Notes under the pieces: model-generated
What the model was told of the DNA's origin: nothing
Database searches by the model: none
The model's input: the letters and a program-made list of their open reading frames with translations, nothing else
Part shown: positions 24,164 to 32,385 of the stretch, piece by piece
Layout: the number at the start of each line of letters is the position of its first letter
Numbering within the stretch: the stretch's first letter is position 1
DNA from: Muricoccus roseus
Lineage (GTDB): Bacteria > Pseudomonadota > Alphaproteobacteria > Acetobacterales > Acetobacteraceae
Assembly: GCF_900141905.1 (NCBI RefSeq)
Contig: NZ_FQZF01000010.1
Coordinates: 1-64,000 of the forward strand
DNA: 64,000 nt
Reading direction: 5' to 3'
Made by a program: the position numbers and the translations under genes

Positions 24164-25940
24164 GGGCGCTCCATTTGCTTCCGAGATAGGCCTCGATGAC
24201 GGCAGGGTTGGCCGTCACCTCCTCCGGCAGCCCCTCCGCCAGCACGGCGCCGTGGTCGAGCACGACGAAGCGGTCCACCAGCCGAACCATGGCGTGCAGC
24301 GTGTGCTCGATGATCACCACCGTGACACCCTCCGCCGCGATGCCGCGGATCACGCCCAGTAGCTTCTCCACCTCCGGCCCGCCGAGCCCTGCGAAGGTCT
24401 CGTCCAGCAGCAACAGCCGCGGCCCGCCGGCCAGGGCGCGCGCGAGCTCCATCAGGCGCAGGTCGAGATTGCTCAAGGTGCCGGCGCGCTCGTCGATCAG
24501 CCCTCCCAGGCCCACCCGCTCCATCGCTGCCCGCGCCAGCGCCCGCGCCTCATCGATGCTGTCGGCCGCCTGGGCGCCGCTCATGACGTTGTCGGCCACC
24601 GACATGCGCGCGAAGGGCCGCACCACCTGGAAGGTCCGGCCGACGCCGAGACGGCAGAGCCGGTTGGGGGGAAGGCCCGTCACGTCCCGCCCGTCCAGCA
24701 GCACGCGCCCGGCGTCGGGGCGCACGAAGCCGTTTAGTAGGTTGAACAGCGTGGTCTTGCCCGCGCCGTTGGGCCCAATGATGCCGAGGATTTCGCCCTG
24801 ACGCACGGAGAAGCTCACCTCCTGCACCGCCTTCACGCCGCCGAAGGCGCGAGAGACGCCCTCCGCCTGCAGGATCGCCGGTGCGCCGGGCCCCACGGGC
24901 GTCCTTGCCGGCGCGTGCTCGCCGAGGGCCACGGTCCCTGCCGAGGCCGTCACGGCGGCGGCAGGTGTGGCGGCCCTTGTCCCGCGCCGGTTCCGCAGCA
25001 GGTCGGCCACTTTCCAGTACACGCCCTCGGGCGCGAGGAGGATCACGGCGACGATCGCCACCCCGAACACTACACCCTGGATGCCCGGCAGCACCGCGCC
25101 GAACTGCGCATGCAATGTCTCCCCAAGCGGGATCAGCACCACAGCGCCGATGACGGGCCCCCAGACCGTGCCGACGCCGCCGAACATCGCCACCGTCAGC
25201 GCCTGGGCGGAGATCAGCATCCCGAACACGGCTTCGGGCGTGACCACGAGGAGGATCACGGCATGGAAGCCGCCTATCATCCCCGCCACCGCACCGCTCG
25301 CCGTGATGGTGATGAGCTTCAGACGGCGCGTGTCGATCCCGACCGCCTCCGCCGCCGCCTCGTTCTGCTTGATTGCCGTCAGCGCCAGGCCGTAGCGCGA
25401 GCGTTCCACCACCCGCATCGCGATCATCGTGGCCAGCAGCAGGCCGATGGCGAGAAGGATGTACACCCGCTGGTCGGTGAACTGCATGTAGGCCCAGCCC
25501 CGTTCCCGAATCAGCGGCAGCGAGACCTCCTGGTGCCCGAGCCAGAGGAAGACATTCAGCAGCGCCAGCGGATAGGCCAGCATCGCCAGCGCGAAGTAGT
25601 GCCCGCGCAGTCGGAAGGTCGGTAGGCCGATCAGCAGTCCGGCAAGCCCGCCAAGCACCGCCGCGACCGGGATGCCGGCCCAGGGCGTCAGGCCTAGCTT
25701 CACGAAGAGCAGCGCGACCGTGTAGGCGCCCAGCCCGAAGAAGGCGGCATGGCCGAAGGAGATCAGCCCTGTCATGCCAGAGAGCAGGTTCCAGGACAGT
25801 CCGAAGATGGCCCAGACGGCCACCAGCGTCAGCGTGAGCTGGTGGTAGGAATTGGTCACGAACATCGCCAGCACTGCATAGGCCACGCAGAAGGCGACCA
25901 CGGGCAGGATCATGCGCGCACGGCTCAGGGCACGGAACAC
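24150..25940 (-). CDS. Fused Liv-type permease and ATP-binding protein (LivM-LivG)
   Basis: One reading frame of 596 residues joins a LivM-type inner-membrane permease (residues about 10-310, with eight to ten hydrophobic segments and the EAA-like AIKQNEAAAEAVGIDTRRLK) to a LivG-type ATPase (from about 355; Walker A GPNGAGKTT, GVGRTFQVVRPFARMSVADN, LSNLDLRLMELARAL as signature region, Walker B LLLLDETFAG). The linker of about 40 residues is Ala/Pro-rich. Start GTG 25940 has AAGGA upstream and lies 6 bases after the LivH stop; ATG 25913 is the alternative but has no ribosome site. Signature LSNLD lacks the second Gly of LSGGQ, as in many LivG proteins. Confidence 0.88.
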   Translation of the reverse strand: MFRALSRARMILPVVAFCVAYAVLAMFVTNSYHQLTLTLVAVWAIFGLSWNLLSGMTGLISFGHAAFFGLGAYTVALLFVKLGLTPWAGIPVAAVLGGLAGLLIGLPTFRLRGHYFALAMLAYPLALLNVFLWLGHQEVSLPLIRERGWAYMQFTDQRVYILLAIGLLLATMIAMRVVERSRYGLALTAIKQNEAAAEAVGIDTRRLKLITITASGAVAGMIGGFHAVILLVVTPEAVFGMLISAQALTVAMFGGVGTVWGPVIGAVVLIPLGETLHAQFGAVLPGIQGVVFGVAIVAVILLAPEGVYWKVADLLRNRRGTRAATPAAAVTASAGTVALGEHAPARTPVGPGAPAILQAEGVSRAFGGVKAVQEVSFSVRQGEILGIIGPNGAGKTTLFNLLNGFVRPDAGRVLLDGRDVTGLPPNRLCRLGVGRTFQVVRPFARMSVADNVMSGAQAADSIDEARALARAAMERVGLGGLIDERAGTLSNLDLRLMELARALAGGPRLLLLDETFAGLGGPEVEKLLGVIRGIAAEGVTVVIIEHTLHAMVRLVDRFVVLDHGAVLAEGLPEEVTANPAVIEAYLGSKWSARAGD

Positions 25941-25945
25941 GGCGC

Positions 25946-26896
25946 TCAGGTCCTTTCCGACACGCGGCCGAGCAGGCCCTGTGGCCGCAGGAACACCACC
26001 AGCAGGAAGACGACGAAGATTGCGGTGTTCTGCAGCTGCGTGGGCAACAGCAGGGCGGAGCATTGCTGGATGACGCCGATCAGCAGCCCGCCCCAGAAAG
26101 CGCCGACAGTAGAGCCGAGCCCGCCCAGCACGACTCCTGCATACATGATGATAACGTATTCGAGTCCGACATAGGGCGTGAAAGGATAGCTCGAGGCGAG
26201 CAGGCCGCCCGCCACGGCCGTGATGCCCACACCCAGCCCGAAGGTGATCCGGTGCGCGCGGTCCACGTCGATCCCCATGTAGAGCGCGGCCTGCACGTTG
26301 TCCGCCGCTGCGCGTAACGATTTCCCGAGGCGGGATCGCGTGATCACCAGCACGAGCAGAATGACAAGAGCGGCCGCGATCGCGGCGCCCCAGGCGCGGG
26401 CCTGGTTGATGAACAGCACCAGCGCGCCATCGGCCAGGTCGATCTCCCAGGCTTCCGAGGAGATGTCGCTCGGGATCGAGACGGGAACGCTGCCGAACAG
26501 GATCTGCCCGCCGCTCTGCAGGATCAGGGACAGGCCGAGCGTCAGGATCAACTGGGCGTAATGTCCTTCGCCCTCCAGCGATCCCACCCGCGTGCCGGTG
26601 ACGCGTGAGAGGAGGAAGCGCTGCGCGACGTAGCCCAGCACGAACAGCACGGGCCCGGCCAACAGCGCGGCGATGAACGGCCCCGCCTCGCTCCCGAAGA
26701 GCGCGCCGAGTCCCAGCAGGGCGAAGAGGTGGAAGGCGGCGTACATACCCACCATCATGAAGTCGCCATGCGCGAAGTTGATCACGCGCATGACGCCGAA
26801 GATCAGGCTGAGCCCGACGCACATGAGGCCGTAATGAGCGCCGAGAAGCAGTCCCGCATTGAGCGCCTGCAGCAGGCCTTCCAGTTGCGGCATCAT
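25946..26896 (-). CDS. livH: Liv-type ABC transporter permease (LivH-like)
   Basis: A 316-residue inner-membrane permease: ALNAGLLLGAHYGLMCVGLS, GVMRVINFAHGDFMMVGMYA, the cytoplasmic loop RSRLGKSLRAAADNVQAALY and GGLGSTVGAFWGGLLIGVI, about eight hydrophobic segments. The ATG at 26896 overlaps the TGA of the MmgE/PrpD gene (ATGA). Second gene of the operon. Confidence 0.92.
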   Translation of the reverse strand: MMPQLEGLLQALNAGLLLGAHYGLMCVGLSLIFGVMRVINFAHGDFMMVGMYAAFHLFALLGLGALFGSEAGPFIAALLAGPVLFVLGYVAQRFLLSRVTGTRVGSLEGEGHYAQLILTLGLSLILQSGGQILFGSVPVSIPSDISSEAWEIDLADGALVLFINQARAWGAAIAAALVILLVLVITRSRLGKSLRAAADNVQAALYMGIDVDRAHRITFGLGVGITAVAGGLLASSYPFTPYVGLEYVIIMYAGVVLGGLGSTVGAFWGGLLIGVIQQCSALLLPTQLQNTAIFVVFLLVVFLRPQGLLGRVSERT

Positions 26897-28275
26897 GGCG
26901 CGCCGCCCCCGTCCGCAGCCAGCAAGTCGGCCAGCGGCGCCATGTCCGCCGCGGTCGGCATAGCATCGACGAAGCGGAGGATCGCTGCCGCGCATTCCCG
27001 GCCCAGAGCATCCGTCGCGGCGCGCTCGCAGCGCTCGCGGACCTCCGCCGGCGTCGCCGCGACGACATCGTCGAGCCTGCCACGAACCACACGGTCGGGC
27101 AGCGCCAACTCCATTTCTGCGCCCTGCCGGGCGGGAAAGGCGGCGGTCAGCGCGGCATCCTCCTCCAACGTGACCAGGCCGAGCAGCCGCTCCATCTCCG
27201 GCCCGATCGGCAGGCGATAGTTCGCTTCCTCGATGACCCCGCGCAGCAGGGTCGCCGAAACGCCGAAGGGGATGCTCATCTTGGCCTGGAGCAGCCTGGA
27301 GAAGGGCCCCATGCTGTCGCAGCCCGGGTAGCGGGCGGCGGCCCTCGGCACGCGGATCCGGATCGCCCGGATTTCATCCGCCCGCACGCCGTGATCGCGC
27401 AATAGCTGCAGGGCGAGCTGACACGCCGTCTGCGCGAAATTGCAGGCAGGAACGGGCTTGTTGTAGACGGCCATGATTTCTGGCGGTCCGTCGAAGAAGC
27501 GGATCGCCGGCCGCGTCTCGTCGCGGCGTAAGGCAGCGAAAAGCCCCGCCTTCCCATCCAGGGCGCTCTCGGACGCCTCGGCGCCCAGTTCCGCGAGCAG
27601 CGCGGATGTCACCGCGTTTCGGGCGGCGAAGCCGGGATGGAAGAACATTTCCGTGCCGCCCACGGCCGGCCATTCGTTCAGCCCACCCGTTGCGTTCGCT
27701 GCCATGCCGATCGCGCTCGTCGCACGGTCCACGTCCAGGCCCAGCAGCACCGCGGCGGCAGCGGCCCCGCCGATCGGGCCGGTGATGCCGGTCGGACGGA
27801 ACAGCCGCGCCAGATCGGTCGTGAACAACGCGGCCCCGATCCGTGCGCCGATCTCGTACCCCGAGACGGCCGCATTGACGAAGCGCATCCCGGACGTCGG
27901 ATGAGTGCGGGAAAGTGCCAGCAGGGCCGGAAGGACAACCACGCCGAGATGGCTGATCGAGGCCGCGTGCATGTCCTCGCGCACCAGCCCATGGGCCAGG
28001 ACGGCATTGGCGAATGCGGCATCCCCCACCGTCGTGCGTCGAGCCGCACCGATAATCGGAACGCCGCCCTTCACAGCGGGCGCGATCCCGACCGCCTGGC
28101 GCGCCCAGGGGAGGTCGCGCGACTCCAGCGCCGCGCCGATCACATCCAGGAGGCAGGTTTGGACCTTGCCGAGGACAGCCTCGTCATGGCGGTGCGGCGC
28201 AAGGGCGGCGGATGCAGCCTCTCGGGCCAGACTGGGCGAAGCCATCTCCGCTGCGGGCACGCGCATCACTGTCAT
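26893..28275 (-). CDS. MmgE/PrpD family protein
   Basis: About 460 residues, second MmgE/PrpD protein of the window and diverged from that at 928. Marks: VGDAAFANAVLAHGLVREDM in place of LDYDDTH, GYEIGARIGAALFTTDLARL, PTGITGPIGGAAAAAVLLGL, and KPVPACNFAQTACQLAL. It probably dehydrates, isomerises or epimerises the imported acid. Start is uncertain: ATGs at 28275, 28266 and 28245 lack clear ribosome sites, and in-frame TTG/GTG codons lie further up. First gene of the seven-gene operon; GntR-type site D lies about 140 bases upstream. Confidence 0.83.
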   Translation of the reverse strand: MTVMRVPAAEMASPSLAREAASAALAPHRHDEAVLGKVQTCLLDVIGAALESRDLPWARQAVGIAPAVKGGVPIIGAARRTTVGDAAFANAVLAHGLVREDMHAASISHLGVVVLPALLALSRTHPTSGMRFVNAAVSGYEIGARIGAALFTTDLARLFRPTGITGPIGGAAAAAVLLGLDVDRATSAIGMAANATGGLNEWPAVGGTEMFFHPGFAARNAVTSALLAELGAEASESALDGKAGLFAALRRDETRPAIRFFDGPPEIMAVYNKPVPACNFAQTACQLALQLLRDHGVRADEIRAIRIRVPRAAARYPGCDSMGPFSRLLQAKMSIPFGVSATLLRGVIEEANYRLPIGPEMERLLGLVTLEEDAALTAAFPARQGAEMELALPDRVVRGRLDDVVAATPAEVRERCERAATDALGRECAAAILRFVDAMPTAADMAPLADLLAADGGGAP

Positions 28276-28412
28276 AGTGGTCACCGGCGGCACGGCACCG
28301 CAGCCCGGCAAGGCCGGCGAAGCAACAGCTTCTCGGACAAGAACGTCTCCTCTCACCCTGTTTCCGGGCGATAGGGCAGCGTCCAACGGGACCGGGCACG
28401 AGTCAACAATAA

Positions 28413-28431
28413 TCAGATTGTAGGACAGGCG
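28413..28431 (+). promoter_or_regulatory. Putative GntR/FCD operator, site D
   Basis: TCAGATTGTAGGACAGGCG shares TC-GATTGT--G-CA with sites A, B and C, and the right half is weaker. It lies upstream of the MmgE/PrpD-Liv operon and ties that operon to the GntR regulon 13 kb away. Confidence 0.55.
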
Positions 28432-28452
28432 GGCCGTGGGTTTGGGTTTGGG
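28431..28452 (+). repeat. G-quadruplex motif
   Basis: Four GGG tracts with loops CCGT, TTT and TTT on the plus strand (28431-33, 28438-40, 28444-46, 28450-52). This meets the canonical G3+N1-7 rule and directly abuts operator site D upstream of the MmgE/PrpD-Liv operon. Confidence 0.65.
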
Positions 28453-28580
28453 TGCTCGGCGCTGGACGGTAGAGACGTGCTCTCCGGCCAGCTCCGGGTC
28501 CTCCGCGAAGCACGCGGAACAGCGCGGCCGCGCCTCTCAAAGAAGTGGAACAGGGGCGGCGAGCGCCGCCCCGGCCACTG

Positions 28581-28975
28581 TTACGCCTTTGCCGCGCCCT
28601 GCCGGACCGCGTCCATGATCTGGCCGATCTGCTCAGCGCTGATGCCCAGCGGCGGCGACAGCACGAGGGAGTCACCGGTTGCTCGGATGAGCACCCCGAC
28701 CTTGAAGCAGTGGGCGGCGATGGCCTGCGCGCGCGCCGGCCCGCCGCCAGCTTCCGGGCCGAACTCGATGGCATCCAGCAGGCCGAGGTTGCGGATCTCC
28801 GTTACGCCCCGCGCATCGCGCAGCCCGTGCAGCGCCATCTCTCAGGACCCTGCACTCTTGGCCGCGCGCTGGAAGCACCCTTCCTCCTGATATACCTCCA
28901 GCATCGCTAGCGTGGCCGCGGCTGCGAGAGGATGGCCGGAATAGGTGTAGTCGTGCATGAACTCGGTCACGCTCT
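28581..28975 (-). pseudogene. C-terminal remnant of a class III aminotransferase
   Basis: Reading downwards, one frame gives EFMHDYTYSGHPLAAAATLA and MLEVYQEEGCFQRAAKSAG, then a stop; another continues MALHGLRDARGVTEIRNLGL and GVLIRATGDSLVLSPPLGIS to a stop at 28581. These are the C-terminal parts of class III (omega-amino acid:pyruvate type) aminotransferases. The PLP-lysine region is missing and the two parts are out of frame near 28850, so it is dead. Confidence 0.75.
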
Positions 28976-29097
28976 CCGGTTGCGAGGCAGACCCCCGGGG
29001 ACACGATCGTTGATCAGCACGCCGCGCATTGCCAGGTTGAGTGGCAGTAGCCGGAGCGAGCCAGCTGGGCGAAGCTGGTCGAATGGCGGCAGACTCC

Positions 29098-29792
29098 GCC
29101 AGCTACCCTGGATGCCGCTTCCCGGCGGAGATCATCAGCCATGCGGTCTGGCCGTACCATGTGTTCAGCCTGAGTTTGCGTAATGTCGAACTGATCCCGG
29201 CAGAGCGGGGCATCATCGCCACGCGCGAGAGCGTCCGAAGCTGGTGCCGAAAGTTCGGTTCGGAGTTCGCCCGCAAGCTGCGGCGGCGTTGCCGAAGCCG
29301 GGCGACACCTGGTACCTCGATGAGGTGTTTCTGCGCATCAATGGCCAGGTCCACTATCTCTGGCGAGCGGTGGACAAGCACGGCGTGGTGCTGGACATTC
29401 TCGTTCAGGATCGGCGGGATGCGAGTGCAGCCAAGCAGTTCTTCAAGCGTCTGCTCGCGGGCCTGAAGTACGAGCCACGGCGGCTTATCACTGACGGGCG
29501 GAAGAGCTGTGGTGTGGCGCAGCGCGAGGTCCTGCCCGGGGTCCTGCATCGGAGCGGCCGCTATCTGAACAACCGGGCGAAGAACTCGCATTTGCCGACC
29601 CGGCGGCGGGAGCGGCAGATGCAGCGGTTCAAGTCGGCCGAGGAGGTTCAGCGGTTCCTTTCGGCGCACAGCATGATCTATGCCCATTTCCGCCCTCGCC
29701 GGCACCTGATGACGGCGGGCGAGTGCCGGCGCGCCCGGACCAAGGCCCTCCGAATTTGGCAGCAGGAAATCTGCGTCCAAGCGGCACCCTGA
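29098..29792 (+). mobile_element. Degenerate IS6-family transposase
   Basis: The N-terminal part (YPGCRFPAEIISHAVWPYHV, ESVRSWCRKFGSEFARKLRR) is in one frame to about 29285; the catalytic part continues in another (GDTWYLDEVFLRINGQVHYL, RRLITDG, YLNNRAKNSHLPTRRRERQM, TKALRIWQQEI). Family members carry the third catalytic acidic residue as NNRAENSH; here the Glu is Lys. With both a frameshift and a lost active-site residue it cannot transpose. No terminal inverted repeats were identified. Right of it the histidine-kinase remnant begins at once, so it or its ancestor broke that gene. Confidence 0.75.
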
Positions 29793-29835
29793 TACTGTCG
29801 CACTCCCAGTCACACGGCCAGAACTCGCTTTCTGG

Positions 29836-30300
29836 TCAAAGAACTTGCCGATGCTCCTGGCGCAGGTCGGGCTGCAGCAAGGCGACCCACCCGCCGAAGG
29901 CCTGGCCGGCCGCGGCGGCCTGCGGGCAATTAGCTTCAACATCGCCGTCCTGCAGGGATGGCGATGCGGCGACGGTCGCCAGTGCGGTGGAGGCGATCTC
30001 GACCTCGCGGTCCAACGCGGTAGAGAGCGCCCGGGCCGTGCTGGCCAATCTAGCCTCGGCCACGCGCTGATCGGTCTGACCGACCTGCCAGGTGGTGACC
30101 GCACCGAGCAGGAGCGCAGGCGCGAGCGCCAGGAGGATGAGGGCGACAAGGTAGGTGCGCAAGCCCACGCGGGGGCCGGGCGGCTGACGGGCTCCCGCAC
30201 GCGGAGCGGCTTCTCCTGGTCGTTTGCTAAGGGGGCGCCCCCATCCCGGAGCGAGTGGCTCTCGTCTAGGCGCATGGGCCCACAAGCCGGAGGACTGCAT
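29836..30300 (-). pseudogene. N-terminal remnant of a membrane sensor histidine kinase
   Basis: The frame includes one long hydrophobic segment (LRTYLVALILLALAPALLLG) followed by GAVTTWQVGQTDQRVAEARL and ALSTALDREVEIASTALATV, the usual beginning of a kinase with an extracytoplasmic sensing domain. It loses similarity at about 29870 where the IS6 remnant begins; no HisKA or ATPase domain remains. A likely original start is the GTG at 30168 before LRTYL. Confidence 0.6.
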
Positions 30301-30344
30301 TCCGAACCCGTGCGGAAGCGCCTGGCGCGCGGCTCGTCGAGCCC

Positions 30345-30964
30345 CACGAGCCCATGCGGCTGGAGAACCCCATCCGCCCCGAGTTCCACGACGAGATGGG
30401 CGCGCTCGCCGGCAGCATCCCCGTCCCGATCGCGACGGGCGATCGCTTCACCGGCCCAACCGAGTTCAAGGCCCAGTTCTTCGCGGCCCAATCGGGTTCG
30501 CGCGCATCTCCACCTGCGCCGTCGGCGGCATCACCCCAGCGAAGAAGGCGGCCGCCAGCGCGGAGGCCTTCGACATCCCGATCACCCCGCACAGCCCGCT
30601 CTCCCCTGTGGGGCTGGTCGCCTGCCTGCATGTCGCGGCCGCCGTGCCGATCTTCGCGATCCAGGAGTACCCGACCGGGTTCAAGAACCTGGAGCTACGC
30701 TCTGACGGCGTGCTGCTCGGGTCGGAGTTCGTGGACGCGCCGCCCAAGGCCGAGAACGGCTTCGTCAGGATCCCGACCCGACCCGGCCTCGGCCTCGCCG
30801 TGCTCGAGGATGTCGTGGTGCAGACCAAGCCAACCGCCCGCGAGGTATCCATGCGCCGCCACCGCGACGGGTCACCGATCGACCAATGGACCCCACCAAG
30901 GGAGACGGCTGACGTGCAAGCCGTCTCCGGGAGGCATGCGCCTGACCCCGCCCTGGTCGCTTGA
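30345..30964 (+). pseudogene. C-terminal remnant of a mandelate racemase/galactonate dehydratase-like enolase-superfamily enzyme
   Basis: First frame: LENPIRPEFHDEMGALAGSI and PVPIATGDRFTGPTEFKAQF (barrel strands with the Glu-Asn metal site and ATGDRF). After a shift near 30490 the second frame reads GFARISTCAVGGITPAKKAA, ITPHSPLSPVGLVACLHVAA (the catalytic His region), and IQEYPTGFKNLELRSDG. The N-terminal capping half is absent. Truncated and frameshifted, so inactive. Confidence 0.75.
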
Positions 30965-31173
30965 TGATGCTGTTGGCCGACAGCGGTCAGTCCGCTTCCG
31001 AGACGGGAATAGCGGGAAGCGGACGTAACGGCAGAACCCGTCGCGGACATTCCGTGCAGGCCAGCTCAGTGTGGTACCTGCCTGCTACAGGCTGGGCATT
31101 GCCCTGTGCAAGCGCCGTTTAGCAATAGCGTGTCGGCCTCCGGCATGACGCCACGTGCATCATGGGTCGGGTG
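30965..31173. other. Intergenic stretch, nothing recognised
   Basis: About 200 bases between the racemase remnant and the VOC gene. No supportable gene or repeat. Confidence 0.4.
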
Positions 31174-31608
31174 TCATCTCCGGCCAGGCACCTGGCACAC
31201 AGCCTCAATGTTGTTCCCATCCGGGTCGAGCACGAAGGCGGCATAGTAGTCCGGGTGGTAGCGTTCACGAACGCCAGGCCCTCCATTGTCCGTGCCTCCG
31301 GCTGCAAGCGCGGCCGCATGGAAGGCGTCCACAACACGGCGATCGGTGGTCGCGAGCGCAAGGTGCATGGGACTGCCCGCAGGCTCCCCATCATGAAACC
31401 AGATCCTCGGATATTGGTCCCGGCCCACTCCGTACCGCGTGCCGCCCGTGCGTGTCCGCTCAGGCCCGACACGGAGGATGACGGTCATGCCGAACGGGTG
31501 GAGCGCCTCCTCATAGAAGCGGCGTGACCGCTCCGCGTCAGCCACCGCGAGCTCGATGTGGTCGAGGATCGCATCGCCCACAAACGCAGGCACCTCCTTC
31601 GTGGTCAT
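31174..31608 (-). CDS. VOC (glyoxalase/dioxygenase superfamily) protein
   Basis: A 144-residue VOC protein: ILDHIELAVADAERSRRFYE, IWFHDGEPAGSPMHLALATT, RYHPDYYAAFVLDPDGNNIE. Potential metal ligands are the His near residue 17, the His in MHLAL and the Glu in NNIEA. Function within the superfamily cannot be fixed. Last gene of a five-gene operon controlled by the divergent AraC gene; 31 bases separate it from the SDR gene. A relative lies at 33372-33773 in the same operon. Confidence 0.85.
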   Translation of the reverse strand: MTTKEVPAFVGDAILDHIELAVADAERSRRFYEEALHPFGMTVILRVGPERTRTGGTRYGVGRDQYPRIWFHDGEPAGSPMHLALATTDRRVVDAFHAAALAAGGTDNGGPGVRERYHPDYYAAFVLDPDGNNIEAVCQVPGRR

Positions 31609-31639
31609 GGCTCACTCTCCCTGCCTGGGGTGGACCCTG

Positions 31640-32383
31640 TCACGCCTGCGACGCCCCGCCATCGGCGAAGAGTTCCACGCCGTTGACGTAGCTGGCGGCA
31701 TCGCTGGCCAGGAAGGCGGCGACCGCCGCGATCTCATCCGGCTCGCCGATCCGGCCGATCGGGCTTTTCGCGGTAAGGAACGCCATCCCCTCCTCCGCAT
31801 GCTCGCCAAAGGCGTCCCGCAAGGAGGCTGTATTGGTCGGGCCGGGGCTGACGATGTTGATGCGGATGCCGCTGCCCTTGAGGTCGCTGACCCAACTCCG
31901 CACGAGGTTCCGCACGGCCGCCTTGGTCGCGCCGTAGATGCTCATGGTCGGACCGGGGTCGATGGAGGCCGTCGAGCCGACGATGACGATGGAGGCGCCA
32001 GGCTTCATCAGCGGCAAGGCCATCTGCACCGTGAAGACGACCCCCTTCACGTTGGTGGCGAACTGCTGGTCGAACTGTGCCTCGGTGATCTGCCCCAGCG
32101 GCGCGTGCTGCCCACCACCCGCATTGGGCACCAGTACGTCCAGCCGGCCGAACCGCGCCTTCACCTCGGCAAACAGCCGCTCAAGGTCGGCGGGGCTGGT
32201 CACATCGGCGGCGAGGCTTAGCGCGGCAGCACCCAGACTGGAGGCCGCGGCGTCCAGGGCGCCCTGCCGTCGTCCCACCAGGACGACCTGCATGCCCAGT
32301 TCGGCGAAGCGGCGGGCGATGGCCAGGCCGATGCCACTGGAGGCCCCGGTCACGAGGGCGACGGGCTTATCGATGGCGGTCAT
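31640..32383 (-). CDS. SDR family oxidoreductase
   Basis: A 247-residue short-chain dehydrogenase: VALVTGASSGIGLAIARRFA, PNAGGGQHAPLG (NNAG replaced by PNAG), Ser in IVGSTAS, YGATKAAVRNL for Tyr/Lys, end NGVELFADGGASQA. Two bases follow the stop of the saccharopine-dehydrogenase-like gene. Cofactor NADP is likely from the Arg after the second strand (GRRQG). Confidence 0.87.
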   Translation of the reverse strand: MTAIDKPVALVTGASSGIGLAIARRFAELGMQVVLVGRRQGALDAAASSLGAAALSLAADVTSPADLERLFAEVKARFGRLDVLVPNAGGGQHAPLGQITEAQFDQQFATNVKGVVFTVQMALPLMKPGASIVIVGSTASIDPGPTMSIYGATKAAVRNLVRSWVSDLKGSGIRINIVSPGPTNTASLRDAFGEHAEEGMAFLTAKSPIGRIGEPDEIAAVAAFLASDAASYVNGVELFADGGASQA

Positions 32384-32385
32384 GG

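Noticed and set aside
29103-30491. A 462-codon open frame on the minus strand across the remnant region
   Set aside because: It spans the IS6 remnant, kinase remnant and racemase remnant on differing frames and strands; no family resemblance.
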